Of a stretch of 64,000 bases of DNA, positions 25,082-34,109 are shown one piece after another. The notes beneath the pieces were generated by a model. The model worked only from the letters and a program-made list of their open reading frames with translations. It was not told the origin of the DNA and made no database searches. Positions within the stretch are counted from its first letter, which is position 1, and each line of letters begins with the position of its first letter. Source of the stretch: Candidatus Flexifilum breve (GTDB taxonomy: Bacteria; Chloroflexota; Anaerolineae; Aggregatilineales; Phototrophicaceae); the NCBI GenBank assembly GCA_016717205.1, contig JADKGC010000006.1:1-64000 (forward strand), read 5' to 3'. The position numbers were made by a program, and so were the translations under genes.

Positions 25082-26169
25082 TGCGCGAACAACCGCAAAC
25101 GAGCATGGTGCTCGAAGAACTGACGAAGAAGTTCACCGCTCGTGAGGGTTCGGGCGAAGTCATTGCCGTGGACAGCGTGTCGCTCACTATTCAGAAAGGC
25201 GAGTTCGTCACGCTGCTCGGCCCGTCGGGCTGCGGCAAGACGACCACCCTGCGCCTGATCGCCGGGTTCGAGATGCCCTCTTCCGGTCGCCTGCTGCTGG
25301 AAGGGCAGGACATCACCAATCAGGCGCCGAACAAACGGGACATGGCGCTGGTGTTCCAGAGCTACGCGTTGTTCCCGCACATGAGCGTGTTCGACAATGT
25401 GGCCTATGGTCTGCATTTGCGCAAATTGTCGCGCGACGACATTCAGAAGCGCGTCAATGCGACGCTGGAGATGATCGGTTTGGGTCAGTTGGGCAAGCGG
25501 CGTCCGAATCAGCTCTCGGGTGGGCAGCAGCAGCGTGTCGCGCTGGCGCGCGCGTTAGTCATGGAACCGCGCGTGCTGCTGTTCGATGAGCCGCTCTCCA
25601 ACCTTGACGCCAAGATGCGCGTGCAGATGCGCAGCGAAATTCATCGCTTGCAGCGGCGGCTCAACATCACCACGATTTACGTGACGCACGACCAGATCGA
25701 GGCGATGTCGATGTCGGATCGCATCGTCGTGATGAACGCCGGGCGCATCGAACAGATCGGCACGCCAGAGGATATCTACCGCTGCCCGCAGACGCATTTT
25801 GTCGCGGATTTCATCGGGCGCGCGAACTTTGTGCAGGCTACCGTCGCGGACAAGGGGAGCGCGTCGACGACCTTGACGCTGCTCGGGCTCACACTCACCC
25901 TGCCCTCAACGGTACCGGTGCCAGTCGGCAGTCAGGTGGAAGTGCTGCTGCGCCCGGAAGCCATCAAGCTGCGGGCGGATGCCGCGCTGCCACAGGCGAC
26001 GGTCGAGCAGACGATGTATCTCGGCTCGGAGATTGAATATGTGGTGTTGGCCAAGGGTATCCGCCTGACAGTCGCAGAGAATGACCCGCGCGTGAGCCAG
26101 ATTTTCGCGGAAGGTGAGACGGTTGGCATCGACTTCGTCGCCGAGGCGATCCACATTATCCCGGCGTAG
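25081..26169 (+). CDS. ABC transporter ATP-binding protein (FbpC/PotA type)
   Basis: 362 residues. Walker A GPSGCGKTT, signature LSGGQQQRVALARALV, Walker B VLLFDEPLSNLD, switch VTHDQIEAMS, C-terminal TOBE domain. Start overlaps the permease stop (TAATG). It completes the three-gene importer. Confidence 0.93.
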   Translation: MREQPQTSMVLEELTKKFTAREGSGEVIAVDSVSLTIQKGEFVTLLGPSGCGKTTTLRLIAGFEMPSSGRLLLEGQDITNQAPNKRDMALVFQSYALFPHMSVFDNVAYGLHLRKLSRDDIQKRVNATLEMIGLGQLGKRRPNQLSGGQQQRVALARALVMEPRVLLFDEPLSNLDAKMRVQMRSEIHRLQRRLNITTIYVTHDQIEAMSMSDRIVVMNAGRIEQIGTPEDIYRCPQTHFVADFIGRANFVQATVADKGSASTTLTLLGLTLTLPSTVPVPVGSQVEVLLRPEAIKLRADAALPQATVEQTMYLGSEIEYVVLAKGIRLTVAENDPRVSQIFAEGETVGIDFVAEAIHIIPA

Positions 26170-26267
26170 CTGACGGAACGTAATTCACGTAAGTGTTGTA
26201 AGAGACTGTATTGAAACCCCACCGCCCTCCCGACCCAGGGGGGAGACCGATCGAAGTCTTTGTGTAG

Positions 26268-26345
26268 GGACGAGGCATGCCTCGTCCTGAGCGGTTGGGC
26301 GGGCGATCACGGTATTTTACGCACTTAGCGGCATGGCCTCGTCCT
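26268..26345 (-). repeat. Dispersed repeat, copy B
   Basis: A perfect 20-base palindrome GGACGAGGCATGCCTCGTCC (26268-26287) is followed by TCACGGTATTTTACGCACTTAGCGGC (26307-26332), the reverse complement of the 19126-19151 unit with few changes. It fills the gap between the ATPase and the serine hydrolase. Confidence 0.75.
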
Positions 26346-26403
26346 CAAGCTGCCAAAGACCGTTACACAGCCTGTTAGGCGCGTACCAGACCCCCTCGAC
26401 GGT

Positions 26404-27510
26404 TTACCTTGGTAGCACTGACCACAACCCCTGACAGTCATTGAAATTCAGCCAATGCGCGAAGTTGCCGATGGCATCCTCGCGGACGAGGTCGTTGTAC
26501 TGGCTGCGCGGAATATCGCGGAAGAAGATCACTGAGAGCACTGGACTGCGATCATAAGGGTGGCCGTAGGCGACGAGCGTCAGCGTCCCACCGGAATAGA
26601 AGCCGAGCTTTGAGCCAAACTCGAGATACCATTCGCGGATGAAGTCGCTCTCGCTCCAGAACAGCGCCAGCCGCGTCAGCGCCTTCACATTTTCGGTGAG
26701 GGCGGTATTGCTATCCTCGTAGATAGCGCGCAGCACCTGAAGAAAATCGCTCGGCGACCCGTTCGCGGTATGCCGGGCGAGAATTGCGGTCTGCACGTCC
26801 CATGTGGGGAACTGTGTGCCGCGACCGGAACGGTACTCGATTTCCGCTGCTCGCCATTCCTCGTCGTTCACGTATAGGTCGAGATAGCCTTCACCGATGG
26901 TGCGGTTGAGAGTGTCAACTTCGCTGAGCGTCGCTTTCCCGGTGACGTGATTGTTCATGAGCAGCGGGATCATCGTCAGCGAGTTCGGGTAGTCGGTGTT
27001 GGTGATGCCGATGGCGCGATAGATCGCATCCCAATCGACTGGGTCGAGCAGGTTGAGAATGTAGTCGGAGGCCGCATTGGAGCTGTATTGGACCATACCG
27101 AGCGCCAGCTCCCATAACGAGATCTGCTGGATGTTGTCCGGGTACTGCGCCATGAAGCGATCATGCGCGCCGCGGTCGGTGCGCGGTAGGTTGTAGCGAT
27201 CCAGCTCATCCACGTTCACCAATTCGCTGAACGTCAGCTCGCCCGAGTCCAGCCGCTGTGCATAGGCGATGAAGATCAGCAGTTTGGTGACTGAGGCTAA
27301 CGGAAAGGCGTCGTTCGCGTTATACAGCACGGTATTCGCCGGGTTATCTAGCGGCATACACGCGATGCCGACATCGCTGGGTTGGTCGGCGATCTGCTCC
27401 CAGATCAGACCCAGATCGTCCGTGCCAATCGGGCCGATTTGCGCGTGCGCGGCGCTCGGCGCGATCATCAGGAGCGCATAGGTGAGAAAGAGGATGAGGC
27501 GGGTTGTCAT
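26404..27510 (-). CDS. Secreted serine hydrolase, beta-lactamase/PBP-like
   Basis: 368 residues. I chose the start that gives a clean signal peptide (MTTRLILF... AHAQ). S73-x-x-K76 (LASVTKLL) is the nucleophile motif of the class A beta-lactamase/transpeptidase superfamily. YSSNAASDYIL supplies the S-x-N element. A clear KTG box is not seen; SKLGFYSGGT near the C terminus may replace it. Substrate unknown: peptidoglycan-related or an esterase. Convergent with the ABC importer. Confidence 0.7.
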   Translation of the reverse strand: MTTRLILFLTYALLMIAPSAAHAQIGPIGTDDLGLIWEQIADQPSDVGIACMPLDNPANTVLYNANDAFPLASVTKLLIFIAYAQRLDSGELTFSELVNVDELDRYNLPRTDRGAHDRFMAQYPDNIQQISLWELALGMVQYSSNAASDYILNLLDPVDWDAIYRAIGITNTDYPNSLTMIPLLMNNHVTGKATLSEVDTLNRTIGEGYLDLYVNDEEWRAAEIEYRSGRGTQFPTWDVQTAILARHTANGSPSDFLQVLRAIYEDSNTALTENVKALTRLALFWSESDFIREWYLEFGSKLGFYSGGTLTLVAYGHPYDRSPVLSVIFFRDIPRSQYNDLVREDAIGNFAHWLNFNDCQGLWSVLPR

Positions 27511-27774
27511 AGGAGTCCTGTCCGCTGTGCTATTTGTGTGCACACTGTTCCAAGTGTAATTGCGCACGGCGAATGATGGTTAAATACAGCTTAAATATGC
27601 GTGAATTCGCTGGCTTCTGTCGTCTATACTACATCAATCCGGCGTTCACTGTGCTGCGTGCTACACGTGTTGATTCGGCGGCAGTTCGGTGGTATCTTCT
27701 GCGCTGCGCGCCGCGTGCGGTGGCCGGAGCAGCGCGCGCCTACATCTGGTCAAACGAGAGCATAGACGACAAAA

Positions 27775-29328
27775 ATGAAATATTTCCTCGGCATTGATGT
27801 CGGTACATCAAGCCTGAAGACGGGGTTGTGGCGCGAGGATGGTGAACTCGCGGCGAATGCCAGCCGTCCCTATCCAACTGTGCGCCTCGCGCCGAGTTGG
27901 GCGGAGCAGGATCCGCTCGATTGGTGGCGCGCGCTGACCGAAACCGTCGCGCAGGTGCTCAATAAGAGCGGCGTCCGCCCGGCAGAGATCGCCGGGATCG
28001 GTGTGGACAGCATGGGCTGGACGTTCGTCCCGGTCGACAAAGCGGGCGAACCGCTGTACTCGGCGCTCACGTGGCAGGATCGCCGCGCCAAGGAAGAAGC
28101 GGCAGCGCTGCGCGCACATCCCCAAGCCGATCAGCTCGTCCACCTGAACGCAAATCCGCTCGACGAAGCGTATTCGACGGCCAAAGTGCAGTGGCTCAAG
28201 CAGTATCACCCGGACATTTACGCTGGGGCTGATCAACTGTTGATCGCCTCCAGCTTCCTCGTGCGCAAGCTGACGGATGTCAACACGTGCGATTATACGC
28301 AGGCTTACGCCTTCCATTGTTTCGATGAGTGGAATTTGCGCTGGGATGAAGCGGCCGCTGACCTGATTGGCCTCGACCTCGCCAAGCTGCCGCCGCTCTA
28401 CCAGTCGTGCGCGGTCGTCGGCGAAGTCACGACCCGCGCTGCCGCCGAACTCGGTTTGGCACCGGGTACGCCCGTGATCGCGGGCGGACTCGATGCCGCG
28501 GTCGGGGCGTTCGGCAATGGGGTGACGCGTGTTGGACAAACTGCGGATCAGGGTGGGACGGCGTTCGGCATGTCGATTGCCGTCGATCAGGTGGTTGTCG
28601 AGCCGCGCCTGATCTTCTCGCCGCATGTCGTGCCGGGGTTGTATCTGCTGCAGGGGGGTACGGTCGGCGGTGGCACGTTCGAATGGTTCCGCGCGCAGCT
28701 TGGGCAAGCCGAGCAGCTCGCCGCCGAGATCACGAGCGAGAATGTGTTCTCGATCATGACGGCAGAAGCGGAACGCGCGCCTGCCGGGGCGAACGGTCTA
28801 ATCTTTCTGCCGTATATGTCCGGTGAGCGCAGCCCGATCTGGGACAGCGATGCGCGCGGCGTGTTCATCGGCTTGAACTTCAGCACGAAACGTTCGGACA
28901 TCCTCCGCGCTCTGATGGAAGGCTGCGCGCTGGCCGTCTACCACAACATGCAGGTGGCCGAAGAATCGGGTGCGCATGTGGCTGAGTGGATCGGCATTGG
29001 GGGTGGGGCAAACAGCCCGAGCTGGTGCCAGCTCAAGGCGGACATCACCAACCGGACGTTCACGGTCAACCGCCGCGCGAATGGCGAAGCGGGCGATAAC
29101 TCGCTCGGCGTCGCCGTGATGGCGGGCTATGGCGTCGGGCATTACGGCAACCTCGCGCAGACGATTGAGCAGTTTTTGCCCAAGCGGCAGGTCTACCAGC
29201 CCAACCCGAAAAACCACGCCGTTTATCAGGAACTCTACCCGATTTACCTCAACGCGTATGAACCGCTCAGGCCGACATTTGCGGCGCTGGCGGCGTTTAC
29301 CCAGAAAGCAAAGGAACAAACCTCATGA
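27775..29328 (+). CDS. FGGY-family carbohydrate kinase (xylulokinase-like)
   Basis: 517 residues. YFLGIDVGTSSLKTGLW is the N-terminal phosphate motif. The second FGGY signature is MSGERSPIWDSDARGVFIGL. IGGGANSPSWCQLKADI lies in the C-terminal domain. Closest in style to XylB. Its stop overlaps the start of a GatD-like dehydrogenase, so the pair probably oxidises a sugar alcohol and phosphorylates the ketose, or vice versa. The exact sugar is not determined. Confidence 0.85.
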   Translation: MKYFLGIDVGTSSLKTGLWREDGELAANASRPYPTVRLAPSWAEQDPLDWWRALTETVAQVLNKSGVRPAEIAGIGVDSMGWTFVPVDKAGEPLYSALTWQDRRAKEEAAALRAHPQADQLVHLNANPLDEAYSTAKVQWLKQYHPDIYAGADQLLIASSFLVRKLTDVNTCDYTQAYAFHCFDEWNLRWDEAAADLIGLDLAKLPPLYQSCAVVGEVTTRAAAELGLAPGTPVIAGGLDAAVGAFGNGVTRVGQTADQGGTAFGMSIAVDQVVVEPRLIFSPHVVPGLYLLQGGTVGGGTFEWFRAQLGQAEQLAAEITSENVFSIMTAEAERAPAGANGLIFLPYMSGERSPIWDSDARGVFIGLNFSTKRSDILRALMEGCALAVYHNMQVAEESGAHVAEWIGIGGGANSPSWCQLKADITNRTFTVNRRANGEAGDNSLGVAVMAGYGVGHYGNLAQTIEQFLPKRQVYQPNPKNHAVYQELYPIYLNAYEPLRPTFAALAAFTQKAKEQTS

Positions 29329-30389
29329 CTCTCCCGGAGATGATGAACGCGGTCGTGCTCGAAGCACCGCAGCAGATCGTCTACAAGCAAATTCCTGTGC
29401 CCGCGCTCGAACCCGGTTGGGTGCTGCTCAAGGTGGGCGCAGTGTCGATCTGCGGGTCGGATGTGCTGCGCGTGTGGGCGGGACATGCCCGCGTACTGCC
29501 AATTGTGCTCGGTCACGAATGCGCGGGGACAGTCGTCGCCGTCGGCGACGGTATGGATGCGGGGCTGATGGGGCGGCGGTTCGCGCTCATCCCGCTCATC
29601 CCGAATATGGACTCGCCGATCAGCGACATGGGTTTTTACTCGTCATCACCGGGCTACTCGTTCATCGGGTCACGTATCAACGGTGGTTTTGCGGATTACG
29701 TGGCTGTGCCTGCCGCCAACATCATCGAACTGCCCGCGGACGTGCCGCTGCACCTCGGCGCGCTGCTGGAACCGTGCACGGTCGCACACCATGCGCTGAA
29801 TCGCAGCGGCGGTGTGGCCGGTAAGTCGGTGAGCGTGTTCGGCGTCGGGGCGATTGGTCTGCTGACGATTCAGGTAGCGAAGGCGCTCGGCGCGCGGCAG
29901 ATCATCGCCGTCGACTTGTCCGACGCGCATCTCGAAGCGGCGCGGCACTTCGGGGCGCACGTGACGGTCAACCCGAAGACGACCGACGCGGTCAAGGCGA
30001 TTATGGAGGCCACCGAGTTCGGCGCGGATGTCTCGGTCGAAGTAGCGGGTGTCCCGGCGACGCTCATGCAGGCCACACTGAGCACCCGCGCAGGCGGCGA
30101 TCTCGTGCTGGTCGGCAATCAACCCGTGCACAAGGAGATTTCACTCGACTTCTTCGAGCAGTTCATGCGTCGCCAGCTCAACATGCACGGCTCGTGGATG
30201 TCCTATTCCAAGCCGTTTCCCGGCATGGAGTGGCAGCACTGCCTTGATTTGATGCAGGCGGGCGAACTCAACCTCGAAGAGATGATCACGCACAAGCTGA
30301 CGCTGCCGGAACTGCCCGACATGTTCGCGCAGATCAACGCGGGCGGACTGGACTACCGCAAGATCATGGTGTTTGCTGACGGCGCGTAA
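29325..30389 (+). CDS. Medium-chain polyol dehydrogenase, GatD-like, lacking structural-zinc cysteines
   Basis: 354 residues, an MDR-family alcohol dehydrogenase. The catalytic-zinc region is present (SICGSDVL, LGHECAG), as is the Rossmann motif VFGVGAIGLLTIQVAK. The segments YSFIGSRINGGFADYV and HGSWMSYSKPFPGMEWQ are close to galactitol-1-phosphate dehydrogenase. Where GatD has the four structural-zinc cysteines, this protein reads LIPNMDSPISDMGFYSSSPGY with none. Starts within the kinase stop (ATGA). Confidence 0.85.
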   Translation: MTLPEMMNAVVLEAPQQIVYKQIPVPALEPGWVLLKVGAVSICGSDVLRVWAGHARVLPIVLGHECAGTVVAVGDGMDAGLMGRRFALIPLIPNMDSPISDMGFYSSSPGYSFIGSRINGGFADYVAVPAANIIELPADVPLHLGALLEPCTVAHHALNRSGGVAGKSVSVFGVGAIGLLTIQVAKALGARQIIAVDLSDAHLEAARHFGAHVTVNPKTTDAVKAIMEATEFGADVSVEVAGVPATLMQATLSTRAGGDLVLVGNQPVHKEISLDFFEQFMRRQLNMHGSWMSYSKPFPGMEWQHCLDLMQAGELNLEEMITHKLTLPELPDMFAQINAGGLDYRKIMVFADGA

Positions 30390-30451
30390 CCTCACAGGGC
30401 ACGGCGCGCGGGTAGCTCCGCAGAACAGCGTGGAGTCTGTTTGGGCATAGC

Positions 30452-30580
30452 GGACGCAATGAATTGCGTCCCTACGAGAAGATCGTCTTTGTGTAGGGAC
30501 GCGATTTATCGCGTCCGCAAAACTCAAAATCCGACCTGTTAAGCTGCTTCACGGTATTCTTCGCGCTTACCGGCACGTCG
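30452..30580 (-). repeat. Dispersed repeat, copy C, with a second palindrome
   Basis: Two palindromes, GGACGCAATGAATTGCGTCC (30452-30471) and GGACGCGATTTATCGCGTCC (30497-30516), are followed by TCACGGTATTCTTCGCGCTTACCGGC (30549-30574), inverted relative to copy A. TTTGTGTAGGGACG precedes the palindrome here and at 26259. Confidence 0.75.
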
Positions 30581-30626
30581 TGCTCCGACAATCCCCGTTT
30601 TCGCCTAATTTCAATCTGACTGCAAA

Positions 30627-31976
30627 TTAGGCTGCGCCGACGGGCAGTGACACGAGCATACGCGTGCCCTTGCCGAGGTCGCTGCTCACGCTCACCTGAC
30701 CGCCATGCGCGCTAATGATCGCCTTGACGATAGCCAGTCCCAGTCCAGTGCCGCCCATATCCCGACTGCGCCCCGAATCGACGCGATAGAAGCGATCAAA
30801 AACGTGGGGCAGGTGTTCCGCCGCAATCCCCTCGCCCGTATCGCTGATGCTGATCTGCAAGTCGGACGCGCTGGTGTTGACCGCCAGTGTGATTTTGCCG
30901 CCTTCGGGTGTGTGGCGCAGCGCGTTGCTCAACAAATTATTGATGACCTGCGTGATGCGGTGTTTATCCGCGAGTACGGTCGGCAAGGCGGGCGCGATCT
31001 CCACTGCGAAGGCGATCTCTTTGCTCTCGGCAACCACGCTGAACGGCGCGGCGATCTCTTCGATGATGCCGCCGAGGTCAGTCGGTTTGCAGTTCATCGG
31101 CAGCTGCTGGGCTTCGGCTTGCGCGATTTCGTGCAGGTCGGTGACGAGACGGCTGAGCGTGCGCGTCTGCTCATACAGCCCGGCGATCTCCGTTTTGGTC
31201 ATCGGATAGGCGTCGTCGAGGATGGCGTACAGGTTGGCTTGCAGCGCCGTGATCGGTGTGCGCAGTTCGTGCGCCACATCGGCGACGAGGTTGCGCCGGA
31301 GCTGCTCCGCATCGTGCAGTTGATCGACCATCCGGTTGAATGACTTCGCCAGCGTTTTGACTTCTTCTGTTCCGGCCTCTTCCACGCGGCGATCCAACTT
31401 GCCTTCGCCAATGGCGCGGGTGGCTTCGGCCAATTCGTCGAGGGACGTGGTCAGCCAGCGGCTGATCATGATGCCGAACAACAAACTCAGCGTGCCGCCG
31501 ACGAACATCAGCAGCACGAGCAGTTCATCGAGCCGCACCATATCGCGGAAGATCCAGAAGCCGCCGCCGATCGGCTTGTTCTCAGGGGAGGGCGGCGCGG
31601 CGACTTCAAGCATGCCGATGGTGACGCCATCCACCGTGATCGGTGTACTTTCGCCCACCTGCGCGTCGGTGGGCAGTTCCCCGGCGACTGTGTTTCCGTC
31701 CGCGTCGACCAGTCGCACCCCGTCATTGAACATGCGGTAGGGGAAGGCGGCCTGCGCACCGCTGAAAAGAGAGGCGACGCCGTCCCAATTGCCGCCCGTG
31801 AGATAGTATTCCCGCAGTTGCGTGGACAAGCCTTCGACGATGCGCTCGCGTTCCTGCTCAAACGAGTTCTGCGCGTTGGCGCGCACAATGGTTACCGTGA
31901 GGACGGCCACCAGCGCGAACGAGATGAACACGACTGCGCTGAAGGCGAGGCTCAGCCGAACCCACATCTGTTTCAT
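30627..31976 (-). CDS. Sensor histidine kinase (BaeS-like)
   Basis: 449 residues: TM1 ~10-32, extracytoplasmic sensor ~33-150, TM2 ~151-172, HAMP, H236 in DVAHELRTP, N351 in the N box (LLSNALRHTP), G1 SDTGEGI, G2 GGTGLGLAIVKAI. It lies 2 bases downstream of its response regulator and divergent from an exporter operon, a typical arrangement for envelope-stress or drug-efflux control. Confidence 0.95.
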   Translation of the reverse strand: MKQMWVRLSLAFSAVVFISFALVAVLTVTIVRANAQNSFEQERERIVEGLSTQLREYYLTGGNWDGVASLFSGAQAAFPYRMFNDGVRLVDADGNTVAGELPTDAQVGESTPITVDGVTIGMLEVAAPPSPENKPIGGGFWIFRDMVRLDELLVLLMFVGGTLSLLFGIMISRWLTTSLDELAEATRAIGEGKLDRRVEEAGTEEVKTLAKSFNRMVDQLHDAEQLRRNLVADVAHELRTPITALQANLYAILDDAYPMTKTEIAGLYEQTRTLSRLVTDLHEIAQAEAQQLPMNCKPTDLGGIIEEIAAPFSVVAESKEIAFAVEIAPALPTVLADKHRITQVINNLLSNALRHTPEGGKITLAVNTSASDLQISISDTGEGIAAEHLPHVFDRFYRVDSGRSRDMGGTGLGLAIVKAIISAHGGQVSVSSDLGKGTRMLVSLPVGAA

Positions 31977-31978
31977 GA

Positions 31979-32682
31979 TCAGCGATTCCCTAACCGATAG
32001 CCAACACCATAGACCGTCTGAATGTATTCCGGGTCGCGCGGGTCGTCGCCCAGTTTGCGCCGCAAGTTCTTGATGTGCGTGTCCAGCGACCGCTCCATGC
32101 CGTCGTATTGGTAGTTGAGCGCCGACTCGATCAATTCGCCGCGCGTAAAGATGTGTTCCGGGCTGCGGATGAGCGCATGCATAAGGTCGAATTCGATGCG
32201 CGTGAGTTCGACTTCGGTCCCACGTAGCGTCAACTGCCGGCGCGATACGTCGAGCCGGAGCGCATGGTACACCAGCACTCGTTCGACCTCCGCTTCGAGG
32301 TCGCCTTTCGCGCGGCGCAGCACTGAGCGGACGCGGGCGGCGACTTCGCGTGGGTTGTAGGGTTTGGTGATGTAATCATCCGCGCCGACTTCCAGCCCGA
32401 CGATCTTGTCGGTGTCGTCCACGCGCGCGCGGTGAGCATGATGATCGGGATCGACTTCAACGCGGAATCGGCGCGGAGTTGGCGCGTGATATCCAGTCCA
32501 TTGTGATCGGGCAGCATGAGGTCGAGGATGATGAGATCGGGGTGGTCTGCGCGGATGAGCTGGAGACCGCTTGTGCCGTCAAAGGCGCTGAGAATGCGGA
32601 AGCCCGCGTCTTCGAGAAAGACGCGCAGTGCGCGCACGGTTTCGCGGCTGTCGTCGACGATCAAAATGGTTTGTGCTGCCAT
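31979..32682 (-). CDS. OmpR-family response regulator, frameshifted
   Basis: The receiver starts MAAQTILIVDDS, with phospho-Asp in ILDLMLPD, and reads normally to IPIIMLTAR. Then the frame breaks; VDDTDKIVGLEVGADDYITKPYNP and the whole winged helix (to GVGYRL) follow in another frame. Removing one CG/GC dinucleotide in the alternating run 32422-32431 restores 233 residues. The partner kinase is intact, so a real null allele would orphan it. Divergent from the exporter operon. Confidence 0.9.
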
Positions 32683-32849
32683 TGTGCCTTGCCATAGTCC
32701 AACGTTATGCCCCCATTGTAAAGGACGATTGTGGCAAAAGTGTAAAATTTCGCGCTCCTCGAAAAAGTTTACAGTTTCCCCAAAATCCCCACACCAGACC
32801 TTCAAATTCGCTCGCGACAATGAGGCCATGTCGAATGGTTGGAGGGGTT

Positions 32850-34097
32850 ATGCGTGTCACACTGGCTTTGTTTTTACTCTTGCTTTTGACCCTCGCCGTG
32901 CCGGCGGGCATCGGCGTGTTTTCCGCCAGTCAGGGGGGGGCTTCGGCGACGATGGAAACGGTCACGCTGCCGAATGGGCAGCAGGCGCAGGTTCCCGCGC
33001 AGGTCGCCACGCGAATCGCTGCGAACGGTGGGACGTTCCCGCAGGCGGGACAGTTCGGCGCGGCGAGCGCGGAGACGACGACGGACACCGTGACGAGTGT
33101 TGCGGTTCTGGGATCAGTCGAAGAAAACCTGACGGCTGATCTTGCGTTTCAGACATCCGGTACAGTCGGTGAAGTCTACGTACAACCGGGCGATTATGTG
33201 GAAGCGGGGACGGTGCTGGCGCGGTTGGACGACACCGACGCGCAGATCGCCTACCGGCAGGCGCAGTTGAGCCTTGAAAACGCGCAAATCAACCTGCACA
33301 ACCTGCTCGATCCGCCCAGTGAAGACGAAATCCGGCAGGCGGAACTGAGCATCGCCAGCGCGCAGGCCAGCTACGGCGACGCCGCGGACAACAACAACGA
33401 CGCGCAGGTGCAGCAGGCGCAGGTCAAGTACGACCAGGCGGTCACGAGCTACAACCTCGCCGTGCAGCAGCGCGCCAACATGAACGGTTCTGAGCAAGAG
33501 CTCGCGCTGCAAGATGCGGCAATCGGGCAGGCATCGTTCAACATGGAAATCGCGCGCTTGCAGCTTGAAGCCACGCAGACCAGCGACAATTCGAGCTTGT
33601 GGGCGGCGGGCGTGCGCATTCAGATCGCGCAGCTCCAGTACGATGAACTGCTGGCGGGCGCGGATGATGCGCAGGTGACAAACGCTCAGCTCGCCGTAGA
33701 CATCGCCGAGGCGAATCTCGCCAGTGCCGAGACGACGCTGCGTCGCCTTGACCTGATTTCGCCGATTGCTGGGGTGATCAGCGCGGTGAACATTGAAGTG
33801 GGCAATACTGCGGGGGCAGGGACGGCGGCCATCACCATGACCGATCTGTCGCACCTGTGGCTGACCGCGCCGATCCACGAGCTGGATCTCGATCAGGTGA
33901 CGGAAGGTATGAGCGCGAGCATCGTCCTCGACGCCATCCCCGACGAAACTTTCGCCGCCACCATCGAACAGATCGCGTGGATTGGTACGGAGAGCGATGG
34001 CATTGTGCAGTATACGGCGCGCTTCCTGCTCAACACGGATGATCAGCGCATTCGACCGGGCATGACGGGTGAAGCCACGATCGCGCTGGACGCGTGA
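32850..34097 (+). CDS. HlyD/MacA-type membrane fusion protein, first of two
   Basis: 415 residues with an N-terminal membrane segment (start ATG after GGAGGGG). A lipoyl-like half (GTVGEVYVQPGDYVEAGTVLARLDDTDAQIAY), a long Gln/Ala-rich coiled coil (~140-285), the second lipoyl half (LISPIAGVISAVNIEVGN) and a beta-barrel domain ending RPGMTGEATIALDA follow. It would link the MacB-type permeases to substrates outside the membrane. Confidence 0.9.
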   Translation: MRVTLALFLLLLLTLAVPAGIGVFSASQGGASATMETVTLPNGQQAQVPAQVATRIAANGGTFPQAGQFGAASAETTTDTVTSVAVLGSVEENLTADLAFQTSGTVGEVYVQPGDYVEAGTVLARLDDTDAQIAYRQAQLSLENAQINLHNLLDPPSEDEIRQAELSIASAQASYGDAADNNNDAQVQQAQVKYDQAVTSYNLAVQQRANMNGSEQELALQDAAIGQASFNMEIARLQLEATQTSDNSSLWAAGVRIQIAQLQYDELLAGADDAQVTNAQLAVDIAEANLASAETTLRRLDLISPIAGVISAVNIEVGNTAGAGTAAITMTDLSHLWLTAPIHELDLDQVTEGMSASIVLDAIPDETFAATIEQIAWIGTESDGIVQYTARFLLNTDDQRIRPGMTGEATIALDA

Positions 34098-34109
34098 AGG
34101 AGCATGAAC

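Noticed and set aside
27536..27545. GTGTGCACAC palindrome before the FGGY kinase gene
   Set aside because: A 10-base dyad ~230 bases from the start with no repeat elsewhere; too weak to call an operator.
32739..32773. TGTAAA...TTTACA inverted repeat in the response regulator/exporter gap as an operator
   Set aside because: Arms are only six bases with a 23-base spacer in AT-rich sequence; chance is likely.
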